This document shows positions 52,751-61,859 of a DNA stretch of 62,508 nucleotides, piece by piece. A program made the position numbers and the translations under genes. This DNA comes from an uncultured Lachnospiraceae bacterium. GTDB taxonomy: Bacteria; Bacillota; Clostridia; Lachnospirales; Lachnospiraceae. Numbering within the stretch: position 1 is the first letter of the stretch; every line of letters starts with the position of its first letter. The notes beneath the pieces are model-generated. The model did no database searches. It was not told the origin of the DNA and was given only the letters and a program-made list of their open reading frames with translations. The stretch is from assembly GCA_902766735.1 (NCBI GenBank), contig CACXEU010000007.1, positions 1-62,508 on the forward strand. The letters run 5' to 3'.

Positions 52751-53509
52751 ATGAATACGGAAGTTAAAATGATTCTGGAAGCAGTGCGAGATGGGAAGAT
52801 GACCATTGATGATGCATTGCTTCAAATAAAAAAAGAACCATTTGAAGATATTGGATATGCGAAAATTGATATGCATCGACAGGCACGACAAGGAACAGCG
52901 GAAGTGATTTATGGTGCCGGTAAGACGGTTCCTCAGATGATTGGAATCGTGGAAAAGATGCAGGATAAAGGACAAAAAAGAATACTGATTACTCGCTTGA
53001 GTGAAACGGCAGCAAAAGAACTGGAACAAGCAATTAAGGGATTTCAGTTTCACGAACAGTCACGAATTGGCATTGTAGGAGAACCCCCTGTTCCGGATGG
53101 AATCGGAACCGTTGTGGTAGCTACCGGTGGAACCAGTGATATTCCTGTGGCAGAAGAAGCGGCTGATACTGCGGAATTTCTGGGCAATGAAGTGGTAAGA
53201 CTTTATGATGTAGGGGTGGCAGGACTCCACCGTTTGTTAGCACATCTGGAGGAAATTATGAGTGCTTCGGTAATTATTGCCATTGCCGGAATGGAAGGCG
53301 CCTTGGCCAGTGTGATTGGTGGTTTGGCAGATTGTCCGGTCATTGCTGTACCAACCAGCGTAGGATATGGGGCTTCCTTTGAAGGGTTATCAGCATTACT
53401 TTCCATGCTGAATTCCTGTGCCAGCGGTGTATCCGTGGTGAATATTGACAATGGTTTTGGAGCTGGATATTTGGCAAATATGATAAATCATATGGAGGTG
53501 AAAAAATGA
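52751..53509 (+). CDS. larB: Nickel-pincer cofactor synthesis protein LarB
   Basis: 252 residues from ATG 52751, behind GGAGGTGG. N-terminal helical part (EAVRDGKMTIDDALLQIKKE), then a PurE-like domain (GIGTVVVATGGTSDIPVAEEAA, LYDVGVAGLHRLLAHLEEI, VIIAIAGMEGALASVIGGLA, VPTSVGYGASFEGLSALLSM). LarB carboxylates and AMP-hydrolyses nicotinate-adenine dinucleotide in the first step of making the nickel cofactor of lactate racemase. It overlaps larC by four bases. LarE and LarA are not in this window. Confidence 0.95.
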   Translation: MNTEVKMILEAVRDGKMTIDDALLQIKKEPFEDIGYAKIDMHRQARQGTAEVIYGAGKTVPQMIGIVEKMQDKGQKRILITRLSETAAKELEQAIKGFQFHEQSRIGIVGEPPVPDGIGTVVVATGGTSDIPVAEEAADTAEFLGNEVVRLYDVGVAGLHRLLAHLEEIMSASVIIAIAGMEGALASVIGGLADCPVIAVPTSVGYGASFEGLSALLSMLNSCASGVSVVNIDNGFGAGYLANMINHMEVKK

Positions 53510-54774
53510 AAACAATCTATATTGATTGCGGAATGGGAGCAGCAGGAGATATGTTGACTGCCGCACTTTATGAATTATTAAATGAAAAAGAACGAAAGGA
53601 GTTTCTGCAAAAAATGAATGAAGCAGGAATTCCGGAAGTTGAGATAGAAGCAGAGCCCAGTGAAAAATGTGGAATTTTCGGAACACATATGAAAGTACTG
53701 GTAAATGGAACAGAAGAAGTTTCTCATCATCATGGGGATGAACATCATCATAATGAGGAGGAACATGAACATCATCACCATGAAAAACATAAACATGAAC
53801 AACATCATGAAGAGGAACATGAACACACTCATAACCACGTACACCGTGGGATGCCAGAAATTGAAGATATTTTTCAGGGGTTACAGGTATCAGATCGGGT
53901 AAAACAGGATGCACTTTCTGTCTACGGGTTGATTGCAGAAGCAGAAAGCCATGCCCATAATCGTCCGGTGAGTGAGATTCATTTTCACGAAGTAGGAACC
54001 ATGGATGCCATCGCTGATGTCACGGCTGTGTGCCTTTTGATGGAAATGTTGGCGCCGGAATGTGTTGTGGCATCTCCGGTTCATGTGGGTTCCGGTCATG
54101 TGCATTGTGCTCATGGCATCTTGCCGGTTCCTGCACCGGCTACGGCGTTTATTTTAAAGGATGTTCCAATTTATTCCGGAAAAATCCGGGGGGAATTATG
54201 CACACCAACAGGAGCGGCATTATTGAAATATTTTGTAAATCGGTTTGACTCCATTCCAATGATGAAAACAGAGCAGATTGGTTATGGAATGGGGAAGAAG
54301 GATTTTCCACAGGCAAATTGTGTCAGAGCATTTTTAGGAACTGTGGAAGAATCGGCAGAAAAGGTTTTGGAATTATCCTGCAATGTAGATGATATGACAG
54401 GAGAACAGATTGGGTTTGCAACAGAACAGTTGCTGGAAGAAGGGGCATTGGAAGTCTATACTGTTTCTGTGGGAATGAAAAAGTCCCGCCCGGGAATTAA
54501 GATTTGTGTTCTTTGTAAGGAAGAAGACCGGGAACATATGGTAGAACAGATTTTTAAACATACCACGACTCTTGGAATCCGTGAGAATCTTTGCAAGAGA
54601 TATACGCTTACCCGGGAACTAAAAAAGAATGATACCCCGTTGGGTGGAATTCGGGTAAAACAGTCTAAAGGATTTGGCGTTACAAGGGAAAAGTTTGAGT
54701 ATGAGGACCTTGCAGAAATTGCAAGAAGCAGAAAATCTTCTTTGGAAGAGGTTATGAAAAAAATTACAGAATAA
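53506..54774 (+). CDS. larC: Nickel insertion protein LarC with His-rich insert
   Basis: 422 residues, a single uninterrupted gene. YIDCGMGAAGDMLTAALYEL is the N-terminal motif; VSEIHFHEVGTMDAIADVT, SGHVHCAHGILPVPAP and ELCTPTGAALLKYF follow, and CNVDDMTGEQIGFATEQL starts the second half. Residues 74-113 hold 20 His in 40 positions, a likely nickel store or loading region. LarC puts nickel into the pincer cofactor. In Lactobacillus plantarum the protein is made by frameshifting between two parts; here no shift is needed. Confidence 0.95.
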   Translation: MKTIYIDCGMGAAGDMLTAALYELLNEKERKEFLQKMNEAGIPEVEIEAEPSEKCGIFGTHMKVLVNGTEEVSHHHGDEHHHNEEEHEHHHHEKHKHEQHHEEEHEHTHNHVHRGMPEIEDIFQGLQVSDRVKQDALSVYGLIAEAESHAHNRPVSEIHFHEVGTMDAIADVTAVCLLMEMLAPECVVASPVHVGSGHVHCAHGILPVPAPATAFILKDVPIYSGKIRGELCTPTGAALLKYFVNRFDSIPMMKTEQIGYGMGKKDFPQANCVRAFLGTVEESAEKVLELSCNVDDMTGEQIGFATEQLLEEGALEVYTVSVGMKKSRPGIKICVLCKEEDREHMVEQIFKHTTTLGIRENLCKRYTLTRELKKNDTPLGGIRVKQSKGFGVTREKFEYEDLAEIARSRKSSLEEVMKKITE

Positions 54775-54778
54775 AACC

Positions 54779-54809
54779 AAAAAGCCGCTGCATTATGCAA
54801 CGGCTTTTC
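54779..54809. terminator. Bidirectional terminator between larC and the sigma-like gene
   Basis: AAAAGCCGCTGCA-TTA-TGCAACGGCTTTT, one mismatch, between convergent genes. Confidence 0.8.
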
Positions 54810-54812
54810 TAT

Positions 54813-55697
54813 TTATCGATTCACACGCCAGGTTAAAGGGTCTTCCTTTGGTGCCGGTTCTGTCTGTTCCGGTTCCGTAATCTGAGTATCTTCATTGACG
54901 GAAAGAGTATCTAAGGAAGTTTTTAATAACAGAGATGTTTCTTCTTCAGTGATTCCCATTTCTTCTGCCAATTCGGATATTTCAGGAACGCGTCCCAATT
55001 TTTCTGATAAATCTTTTGTGGCTTTATCTAATTGATTTAGTTTATTGGCCAAGTGCTGTCCAATGCGGTCGGAACTTACCTGATTGCTGATGGCCTGATC
55101 CAGTGCAACGTCAATCGCTTTTTTCAAATAGGATTCAAAGGATTCAGCAGATTCGTGAAATTCTGAAATCGCCTGAATCAATCCCATATTGCCTTCCTGG
55201 ATTAAATCGCCAAAGGTAACACCCTTTCCGCGTTTTTTTTGTGCAGCTTCTGCTACGAGTTTTAAGTGAAGTTCTACCAGACGATTGACCACGTCCTGAT
55301 TTCCTTCGGTTAACTTCTGAAGTAATGTGGCTTTCTCATCAGCATCTGCTGGAGGGATGGATTCCAACTCTTTTAAATACATATCAATGAATGATAACTC
55401 TTCCTGTGACTCCTTTAAAGGGGAAGTTTCTTCAGGAATTTCCAAACTTTCGGAACCTTCGGATTCATCCGGGGAAACAGGTGCTTCGGAAAAAGCATTA
55501 TTTTCTGTTCCTTCAAATCCTTCTACAGTGATTTTATTTGCTGACAGATAAGAATAGATTAATTCATACTGGTTATCATCTAAGGTAAGTTCTTTAAAAT
55601 GGTTCTGAATCTCCTGCTTGGAAAGTAGATTCCCCTGAGCAGAGGCGTATTCTACTAAAGACACAAGAGCATCATTAAATAATAATTTCTGATCCAT
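54813..55697 (-). CDS. Sigma-70-like protein lacking region 4
   Basis: 294 residues on the minus strand. Residues 1-65 look like region 1.1 (helical), then an acidic linker; region 1.2 starts near 103 (FIDMYLKELESIPP); region 2 has NRLVELHLKLVAEAA and DLIQEGNMGLIQAISEF (164-180), the core-binding part. Region 2.3, normally with YATWWIRQAI, reads ESYLKKAIDVALDQAI and has no tryptophans. Region 3 follows (211-270, RIGQHLANKLNQLD, GRVPEISELAEEMGITEEE). There is no region 4, so no -35 recognition. It could bind RNA polymerase without normal promoter opening, a possible regulator. No anti-sigma gene is adjacent. Confidence 0.8.
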   Translation of the reverse strand: MDQKLLFNDALVSLVEYASAQGNLLSKQEIQNHFKELTLDDNQYELIYSYLSANKITVEGFEGTENNAFSEAPVSPDESEGSESLEIPEETSPLKESQEELSFIDMYLKELESIPPADADEKATLLQKLTEGNQDVVNRLVELHLKLVAEAAQKKRGKGVTFGDLIQEGNMGLIQAISEFHESAESFESYLKKAIDVALDQAISNQVSSDRIGQHLANKLNQLDKATKDLSEKLGRVPEISELAEEMGITEEETSLLLKTSLDTLSVNEDTQITEPEQTEPAPKEDPLTWRVNR

Positions 55698-55851
55698 ATG
55701 TTTTCCTTTCTGAATGGTGTGACTTCTATGATAGCATTGTCACTATTCGCATTTATGATACATAAAAGCCTTGCAAAAATCAAGGATAATGGGTAACATT
55801 TAATAGGATCAAAGAGAGCCAATTCAAAAATATAGCGGGAATGGAGTAACA

Positions 55852-56976
55852 ATGAAAGTAATAAAGATTGAAAACAGCAGAATTTTTTCTTTAATAAAAG
55901 TTCTGGTTTTTATTGCGGTCTGTGCCGTTATTGGTGCAACAGCAGCATATATTCAGCATGAGTCGGATCCTACGGAAGTAGCAGTGGAATACTTTAAGGT
56001 TTTTATGAAACAGGACTACAAGGGGATTAAGAAATTAATTGATGTACCGAACGATAGTTATCTGGATGAAAAAGCATTAGGCGCGATTATTGCTGACCAG
56101 AAAAAGGATTTGAATGTTGATCAGTATGAAGTAAAGGATCCAATCAAGGAAAATGGAAAAAATCTCGTTGTAATTCGGTGTTCCAATAAGGAAACCGGAA
56201 AAAAGAAGGATTTTAAAATTTTTCTGAATTCTTATCGAAAGGGATTTTCCTTAAAGCCATCGTATAAGGTTGACTTTAGTAATTACTATGTAAAGGATTG
56301 TGAAATCAGCATTCCGGAAGGTGATACTCTGCAATTAAACGGAACTGATGTGCCGGAAGAAATGGTTGTAGATACAAAGGATGGAATGAAACAATATGAA
56401 TTTTCAACCATCTTAAAAGGGGAATATAGCATATGTTCTCATAATCAGTACGGAGTGTTTGAAAAAAAGATTCAGGTGAAGGAAAATCAGTCGAAAACAA
56501 ATCTGACTCGATTGACGTACGGAGCAAAAAGTAATTATCGTGCGAAAGTGGAAGAGGCTTATCAGGGAATGTTCCAACAGTATTATGCATCGGTAAGAAA
56601 GAAGGGAAGCGGGGAAAAAGACTATCTTGCATTCTTTGAAAAATCAGCACGCAAGAAGGCAAAGAAGGCGGTTAAGAGTTCCGTTTCTTTGATTTTTGAT
56701 GAGGAACATCGTGAAAAGTATGGATTAAGCAATGTAGATATTAGTGACCTGAAAACCACAATCACATATAATAAAAAAGAACAGCAATTTGATGTGGTAA
56801 GTACCTATCAGATGAAATATGACTGTGTGACTGCCACGTCCTTGATTAACAGTTATACGGAAAGTTATTCCGGAAGCAGTGCAGTTACCATGAAGGCTTC
56901 CATCTCTGTAAAACAGAAAAACTTTAAAATCAAGGATATTGTTGTAAAGAATAAAAAGAGTAAGAAGAAAAAATAG
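55852..56976 (+). CDS. Single-pass membrane protein with NTF2-like outer part
   Basis: 374 residues. N-terminal helix (about 12-33, FSLIKVLVFIAVCAVIGATAA), then an outside part: VAVEYFKVFMKQDYKGIKKLI near 42-62 resembles the NTF2/TcaA-type fold, and later strand-rich repeats (YKVDFSNYYVKDCEISIPEGDTLQ). Ends in a basic Lys tail. TcaA-type proteins affect wall stress and glycopeptide response, but this match is loose. A flavin reductase gene follows ten bases later. Confidence 0.65.
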   Translation: MKVIKIENSRIFSLIKVLVFIAVCAVIGATAAYIQHESDPTEVAVEYFKVFMKQDYKGIKKLIDVPNDSYLDEKALGAIIADQKKDLNVDQYEVKDPIKENGKNLVVIRCSNKETGKKKDFKIFLNSYRKGFSLKPSYKVDFSNYYVKDCEISIPEGDTLQLNGTDVPEEMVVDTKDGMKQYEFSTILKGEYSICSHNQYGVFEKKIQVKENQSKTNLTRLTYGAKSNYRAKVEEAYQGMFQQYYASVRKKGSGEKDYLAFFEKSARKKAKKAVKSSVSLIFDEEHREKYGLSNVDISDLKTTITYNKKEQQFDVVSTYQMKYDCVTATSLINSYTESYSGSSAVTMKASISVKQKNFKIKDIVVKNKKSKKKK

Positions 56977-56986
56977 GAGAATTATC

Positions 56987-57553
56987 ATGGCAAAGCAGAC
57001 ATGGAAAGCAGGAAATATGATTTATCCGATTCCGGCTGTATTGGTAACCGTAGCAGATAACCAAGGCAATGACAATGTCTTGACCGTTGCGTGGACCGGA
57101 ACCGTTTGTACCAATCCGGCAATGGCATATGTATCCATTCGCCCATCCAGACATTCCTACAAGATGATCCAGGAAACAGGTCAGTTTGTAATAAATCTGA
57201 CAACGAAAGACCTGGTATTTGCCACAGATTACTGTGGAGTAAAATCCGGAAAGGATGAAGATAAATTTAAGACGGCAAAATTGACCAGGGAAAAAGCCAC
57301 TTATGTTAAGGCACCGTTAATCAAGGAAAGCCCGGTGAACATTGAATGTGAAGTAACGCAGGTCATTCCTTGTGGAAGTCATGACATGTTCCTGGGAAAG
57401 GTTCTTTGTGTTCATGCAGATGAACAATATATGGATGAAACAGGAAAATTCGATTTGCAGAAGGCAAATCCATTGATTTATTCACATGGACAGTATTTTG
57501 AAACCGGGGAATATCTTGGGAAATTCGGATACTCTGTTCAGAAAAAGAAATAG
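56987..57553 (+). CDS. Flavin reductase-family (FMN-binding) protein
   Basis: 188 residues. PIPAVLVTVADNQGNDNVLTVAWTG, MAYVSIRPSRHSYKMIQETGQFVIN, and SPVNIECEVTQ with GSHDMFLGKV are typical of the split-barrel flavin reductase-like family. Such proteins bind FMN and reduce flavin or an unknown acceptor. No partner oxygenase is close. Confidence 0.9.
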   Translation: MAKQTWKAGNMIYPIPAVLVTVADNQGNDNVLTVAWTGTVCTNPAMAYVSIRPSRHSYKMIQETGQFVINLTTKDLVFATDYCGVKSGKDEDKFKTAKLTREKATYVKAPLIKESPVNIECEVTQVIPCGSHDMFLGKVLCVHADEQYMDETGKFDLQKANPLIYSHGQYFETGEYLGKFGYSVQKKK

Positions 57554-57579
57554 AGGTTACAGATAAAAGGAGTGGCAGA

Positions 57580-58821
57580 ATGAAAATAATATTTCATATT
57601 GATGTGAATTCGGCATTCCTTAGCTGGACCGCGGTGAAAAGGCTTCGGGAAGGAAGCACCTTGGATATCCGTAAGGTTCCGGCAGTGATTGGAGGAGATC
57701 AGGAAACGCGCCATGGAATTGTTGTTGCAAAGTCTATTCCTGCGAAACGGTATGGAATTCGTACAGCAGAAACCATTGCATCGGCAAGAAATAAGTGTCC
57801 TGATCTTTTAATCGTTCCGCCGGAACATCAGTATTATCAGAAACAAAGTCATAAGTTAATGGACTTACTGAGAAGTTATACCCCGAGAATTGAGCAGGTC
57901 AGTGTGGATGAGTGTTATATGGACTATTCCAGTATTGAAAACTCCTTTGACTCTCCAATCGTGGCTGCTTATCATATTAAAAATCACATTCGAAAGGAAC
58001 TGGGCTTCACCGTAAATATCGGGATTTCTGATGTGAAGGTTCTGGCAAAAATGGCTTCCGACTTCGAAAAACCGGATAAGATTCATACGTTGTATCGAAG
58101 TGAAATTCAAGAAAAAATGTGGAAACTTCCGGTGGAAGATTTATTCATGGCAGGGAAATCCAGCGTGGAAACATTGCATAAATTGGGAATTTTTACGATT
58201 GGAGAATTAGCACAAAGTTCCGTTCCGGTTTTGGAATCTCATTTGAAAAGTCATGGTGTTTTACTGTGGCAGTTTGCCAATGGAATCGATGATAGTGAAG
58301 TGCAACCAATCCGTGAAGAGGCGAAAGGTGTTGGAAACTCCATTACGTTATCAAAGGATTATACTAAATTAGAAGAGATTGATAAAGTTCTGTTACAGTT
58401 ATCCGATAAGGTGGCCGGCAGGCTCCGGAAGTTGGAACAAAAAGGAAAAACTGTAGCGGTAGAAGTGAAATACAATGACTTTAAAAAAACGTCTAAGCAG
58501 GAAACTTTTGAGAAGGGCGTGGATTCCGGTACAGTGATTTATGAAAGTGTTCGGGAATTATTTCGGGAAAACTGGAGTGGAAAACCGGTTCGATTATTGG
58601 GGGTCAGAGTGACGAACTTGATTGATATCACTGAACCGGAACAGTTAGAGTTGAATGACTTTTGGGAGAAAGAAACCAAGGAAAAAAAAGCGGGACCATC
58701 TGATGAAAAATTAAAACAATTGGATCAGGCGTTGGATCAGATAAAAACAAAGTATGGCAAGTCAGCGATTATGCGTGCCAGTATGATAGAGGATCAAAAC
58801 AATGAAGAAAATGAAAGATAA
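57580..58821 (+). CDS. dinB: DNA polymerase IV (Y-family)
   Basis: 413 residues. Catalytic metal ligands are seen in FHIDVNSAFLSW (Asp8) and QVSVDECYMDYS. The palm, a helix-hairpin-helix region (LPVEDLFMAGKSSVETLHKLGIFTIGELAQ) and the little finger (VGNSITLSKDYTKLEEIDKVL) are intact. It copies past DNA damage. The family is about 350-420 residues. The start of the aroK gene lies inside its 3' end. Confidence 0.94.
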   Translation: MKIIFHIDVNSAFLSWTAVKRLREGSTLDIRKVPAVIGGDQETRHGIVVAKSIPAKRYGIRTAETIASARNKCPDLLIVPPEHQYYQKQSHKLMDLLRSYTPRIEQVSVDECYMDYSSIENSFDSPIVAAYHIKNHIRKELGFTVNIGISDVKVLAKMASDFEKPDKIHTLYRSEIQEKMWKLPVEDLFMAGKSSVETLHKLGIFTIGELAQSSVPVLESHLKSHGVLLWQFANGIDDSEVQPIREEAKGVGNSITLSKDYTKLEEIDKVLLQLSDKVAGRLRKLEQKGKTVAVEVKYNDFKKTSKQETFEKGVDSGTVIYESVRELFRENWSGKPVRLLGVRVTNLIDITEPEQLELNDFWEKETKEKKAGPSDEKLKQLDQALDQIKTKYGKSAIMRASMIEDQNNEENER

Positions 58822-59329
58822 TATTGTATTAATAGGAATGCCGGGGGTAGGAAAAAGTACCATTGGCGTTATCCTGGCAAAAATTCTGGGATATCGGTTC
58901 GTGGATGCGGATCTGTTGATTCAGGAAAGAGAAGGAAAATTACTTAAGGAAATCATTGCAGAAAAAGGAATTGACGGCTTTGTTCAGATAGAAAATGAAG
59001 TGAACCAATCTATTAACACTACAAAAACAGTTATTGCAACCGGAGGAAGTGTGGTGTATGGGAAGGAAGCCATGGAACATCTAAAGAAAATTGCCACGGT
59101 AATTTATTTGGAGCTGGAACTGGGTGCGTTGCGCAGACGATTGGGCAATTTGAAAAAGCGAGGTGTGGTATTAAAAGAAGGACAACGTCTCAGTGATCTT
59201 TATAAGGAACGTGTCCCTTTATATGAAAAATATGCAGATTTCACGGTGAATGAACATCGATGCACCGTTGAAAAGACCATTGAAAAGATTGTGGATACAC
59301 TGGAAAACGAATATGGTGCAAATGTATAA
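58802..59329 (+). CDS. aroK: Shikimate kinase
   Basis: 175 residues from ATG 58802, which overlaps dinB by 20 bases (ATG 58811 is an alternative). Walker A GMPGVGKST, FVDADLLIQE with the shikimate-binding Asp, and ATGGSVV are typical. It phosphorylates shikimate toward chorismate and aromatic amino acids. Confidence 0.93.
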   Translation: MKKMKDNIVLIGMPGVGKSTIGVILAKILGYRFVDADLLIQEREGKLLKEIIAEKGIDGFVQIENEVNQSINTTKTVIATGGSVVYGKEAMEHLKKIATVIYLELELGALRRRLGNLKKRGVVLKEGQRLSDLYKERVPLYEKYADFTVNEHRCTVEKTIEKIVDTLENEYGANV

Positions 59330-59431
59330 ATTGCCTTAGAAAACCTTGTTTTTTTTAGGGGATGGCGGGTGTTATTGTAAGATTTACACAAAAAAACAAC
59401 CTCGAAAACCAAGAGATTGTGCTTTCAGTGG

Positions 59432-59459
59432 TTTACAAAGGAAGATATTGTGTTATAAT
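59432..59459 (+). promoter_or_regulatory. murA promoter
   Basis: TTTACA (59432-59437), 16-bp spacer, TATAAT (59454-59459). A TGTGTG-TT-CACACA inverted repeat (59469-59482) lies just downstream. Confidence 0.6.
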
Positions 59460-59564
59460 ATCTTAAAGTGTGTGTTCACACATTTACCGATGAATTAGAC
59501 ATAAGGAATTATTGGAAAGCAGTTTTGGAACTGTGAGAATTATACATAGATATCAGGAGTGAAT

Positions 59565-60857
59565 ATGGAACGTTATATAATGAAGGGCGGCGTAGCATTA
59601 GAAGGTGAAGTCGAAATTGGCGGAGCAAAAAATGCTGCATTAGGATTACTGGCCGCAGCAATCATGGCAGATGAAGACGTGACTATAGAAAATTTACCGG
59701 ATGTAAGCGATATTAATCAGTTGATTAATGCAATAGAAAATATAGGTGCAACTGTTACCAGAAATGACAGACACACCGTGACGATTAACGGAAAGACGAT
59801 TTATTCTCATATTGTTGAATATGAGCAGATGAAGAAAATCAGAGCATCTTATTATTTATTAGGTGCATTACTTGGAAAATTCGGAAAAGCAGAAGTTGCT
59901 CTTCCGGGAGGATGTGATATCGGAAGCAGACCGATTGATTTACATCTGAAAGGATTTTCAGCTTTAGGAGCTGATGTTGTTACCGACCATGGAATGGTAA
60001 ACGCGAAAACAGATCGTTTAGTGGGAAATAATATTTTCCTTGATTTTGCTTCTGTTGGAGCGACAATTAATATTATGCTCGCTGCAGTAAATGCAGAAGG
60101 AAAGACAATTATTGAGAATGCTGCGAAGGAGCCACATATCGTAGACGTAGCGAATATGTTAAATAGTATGGGAGCAAATGTTCGTGGTGCTGGTACCGAT
60201 AAGATTCGTATCGTCGGTGTGCCAAAGCTTCACGGAACGGTGTATTCCACGATTCCGGATCAGATTGAAGCAGGAACGTTTATGTGTGCTGCTGCAGCTA
60301 CCGGTGGAGAAGTGTTAGTAAAAAATGTGATTCCAAAGCATTTGGAATGTATTTCAGCAAAATTGGTAGAAATGGGCTGTACCGTTATTGAATATGATGA
60401 TGCGGTGAAAGTTAAGGGGAATGATGGAATGACCGAAGCGAAGGTTAAAACACTTCCATATCCTGGATTCCCGACAGACATGCAGCCGCAGATGGCAGTT
60501 TGTCTTGCGTTAGCAAACGGAAGCAGCATGGTTACCGAGAGTATTTTTGAAAACAGATTTAAATACGTGGATGAATTAAACCGTATGGGTGCCATGATTA
60601 AGGTTGAAGGAAATACAGCATTTATTTCCGGTGTTGGTGGATTAGAAGGTGCTCAGGTTAGCGCGCCGGACTTAAGAGCGGGTGCAGCGTTAGTAATTGC
60701 AGGGCTTGCAGCAAATGGTTTTACAGAAGTAGACGATATTGTTTACATTCAGAGAGGCTACGAGAAGTTTGAAGAAAAACTTGCAGGACTGGGTGCAATT
60801 ATTGAAAAAGTTGATACAGATAAAGACGAGCAGCGTTTTAAATTAAAAGTTGGTTGA
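59565..60857 (+). CDS. murA: UDP-N-acetylglucosamine 1-carboxyvinyltransferase
   Basis: 430 residues from ATG 59565 (a GTG two codons earlier is also open). It adds enolpyruvate to UDP-GlcNAc, the first step of peptidoglycan precursor synthesis. GGAKNAALGLLAAA is near residue 19. The catalytic Cys, the fosfomycin target, is Cys117 in PGGCDIGSRPIDLH. PYPGFPTDMQPQ and DLRAGAALVIAGLAA are further signatures. MurB, the next enzyme, is encoded at 20198-21103 in this window. Confidence 0.96.
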   Translation: MERYIMKGGVALEGEVEIGGAKNAALGLLAAAIMADEDVTIENLPDVSDINQLINAIENIGATVTRNDRHTVTINGKTIYSHIVEYEQMKKIRASYYLLGALLGKFGKAEVALPGGCDIGSRPIDLHLKGFSALGADVVTDHGMVNAKTDRLVGNNIFLDFASVGATINIMLAAVNAEGKTIIENAAKEPHIVDVANMLNSMGANVRGAGTDKIRIVGVPKLHGTVYSTIPDQIEAGTFMCAAAATGGEVLVKNVIPKHLECISAKLVEMGCTVIEYDDAVKVKGNDGMTEAKVKTLPYPGFPTDMQPQMAVCLALANGSSMVTESIFENRFKYVDELNRMGAMIKVEGNTAFISGVGGLEGAQVSAPDLRAGAALVIAGLAANGFTEVDDIVYIQRGYEKFEEKLAGLGAIIEKVDTDKDEQRFKLKVG

Positions 60858-60861
60858 TCAT

Positions 60862-60894
60862 AAAAGAATCAAGTGCAATGCGCTTGATTCTTTT
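60862..60894 (+). terminator. Terminator after murA
   Basis: AAAAGAATCAAGTGC-AAT-GCGCTTGATTCTTTT, a 15-bp stem with one G-U pair. Confidence 0.88.
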
Positions 60895-60935
60895 ATTATA
60901 AAAATTGCATTCTGAAAAAAGAAGGGAAGAAGCAG

Positions 60936-61820
60936 ATGGAAAAGAGTTTTGAAAGATTCATTGAACGAATGAAGCAGCAGGAGAAGGTGATCAATTATGT
61001 ACAGGTCAGACAAAAAGGTAAAATCATTTTTGACTGGGGCCGATTAAATAGAAAAAGCAGATTGAATACATGGTCTGTCAGTAAGAGCTTTATCTCTGTG
61101 GCTGTCGGAATTGCAATGGATGAGGGATTGTTGACGCTGGATGAAAAAATTTGTGATAGTTTCCGGGATTATCTGCCGGAAAACCCTTCGGAAAATTTAC
61201 GGAACTTAATGGTGAGACATCTGCTGACAATGACCACCGGTGTGGAAAACCCGTTGTTTTTTGATAATGATCCGGAACGTTATATAACGGAAGACTGGAT
61301 TGCTTATTTCTTTTCTCAGGAATTTCCCTTTAAGCCGGGAGAACGTTTCTTATATTGTAACTTCAATACATACCTGCTGGGCTGTTTGATTGAAAAGAAA
61401 GCAGGGATGGATATCATGGAATATTTAACTCCAAGATTGTTTACGCCACTAAAGATTTATAGTCCTGATTGGACCCGTTGCCCGAAAAAACATATTCATG
61501 CAGCCAATGGTCTGTATCTAACCATTGATGAGTTTGGAAACTTTGGAGAGATGGTTTTAAACGGTGGGGTTTTTGACGGCAAGCGGATTGTATCAAAGGA
61601 GTATCTGGATATGGCAACAAAGAACCAGATGCCGGAAGAATGGGATTTGAAATATGGATTCCAGTTCTGGATGAATCCGGACGGTAAAGGTTTCCGGGCA
61701 GATGGAAAGTATGGACAATATATTATCATCCTGCCGGAGAAAGAAATGGTGGTTAGTGTTCAGTCACTGAGCGAAGGGGACATGTTCTCTGAGGTCTGGA
61801 GCTGGATTCAGGAATTATAA
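60936..61820 (+). CDS. Serine hydrolase, class C beta-lactamase fold
   Basis: 294 residues. SxxK motif Ser47-Val-Ser-Lys50 in TWSVSKSFISVAVGIAMDEG, YxN motif Tyr140-Cys-Asn142 in FLYCNFNTYLLG, and near the end GQYIIILPEKEM in place of KTG. It starts without a signal peptide, so it is probably cytoplasmic and acts as an esterase or peptidase of unknown substrate rather than a resistance beta-lactamase. Convergent with the following minus-strand gene. Confidence 0.85.
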   Translation: MEKSFERFIERMKQQEKVINYVQVRQKGKIIFDWGRLNRKSRLNTWSVSKSFISVAVGIAMDEGLLTLDEKICDSFRDYLPENPSENLRNLMVRHLLTMTTGVENPLFFDNDPERYITEDWIAYFFSQEFPFKPGERFLYCNFNTYLLGCLIEKKAGMDIMEYLTPRLFTPLKIYSPDWTRCPKKHIHAANGLYLTIDEFGNFGEMVLNGGVFDGKRIVSKEYLDMATKNQMPEEWDLKYGFQFWMNPDGKGFRADGKYGQYIIILPEKEMVVSVQSLSEGDMFSEVWSWIQEL

Positions 61821-61823
61821 AAG

Positions 61824-61854
61824 GAGAGGAACTTGTTTGAAACAGGTTCCTCTC
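61824..61854. terminator. Bidirectional terminator between the hydrolase and XRE-type genes
   Basis: GAGAGGAACTTG-TTTGAAA-CAGGTTCCTCTC, 12-bp stem with one wobble pair; A-run upstream and T-rich downstream. Confidence 0.82.
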
Positions 61855-61859
61855 TTCAT

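Noticed and set aside
59565..60857. Possible intrinsic fosfomycin resistance of MurA
   Set aside because: The drug-target residue is Cys117, not Asp, so no intrinsic resistance is expected from this enzyme.
60936..61820. Calling the serine hydrolase a resistance beta-lactamase
   Set aside because: It has SxxK and YxN but no signal peptide and no KTG-type motif, so antibiotic hydrolysis is not supported.
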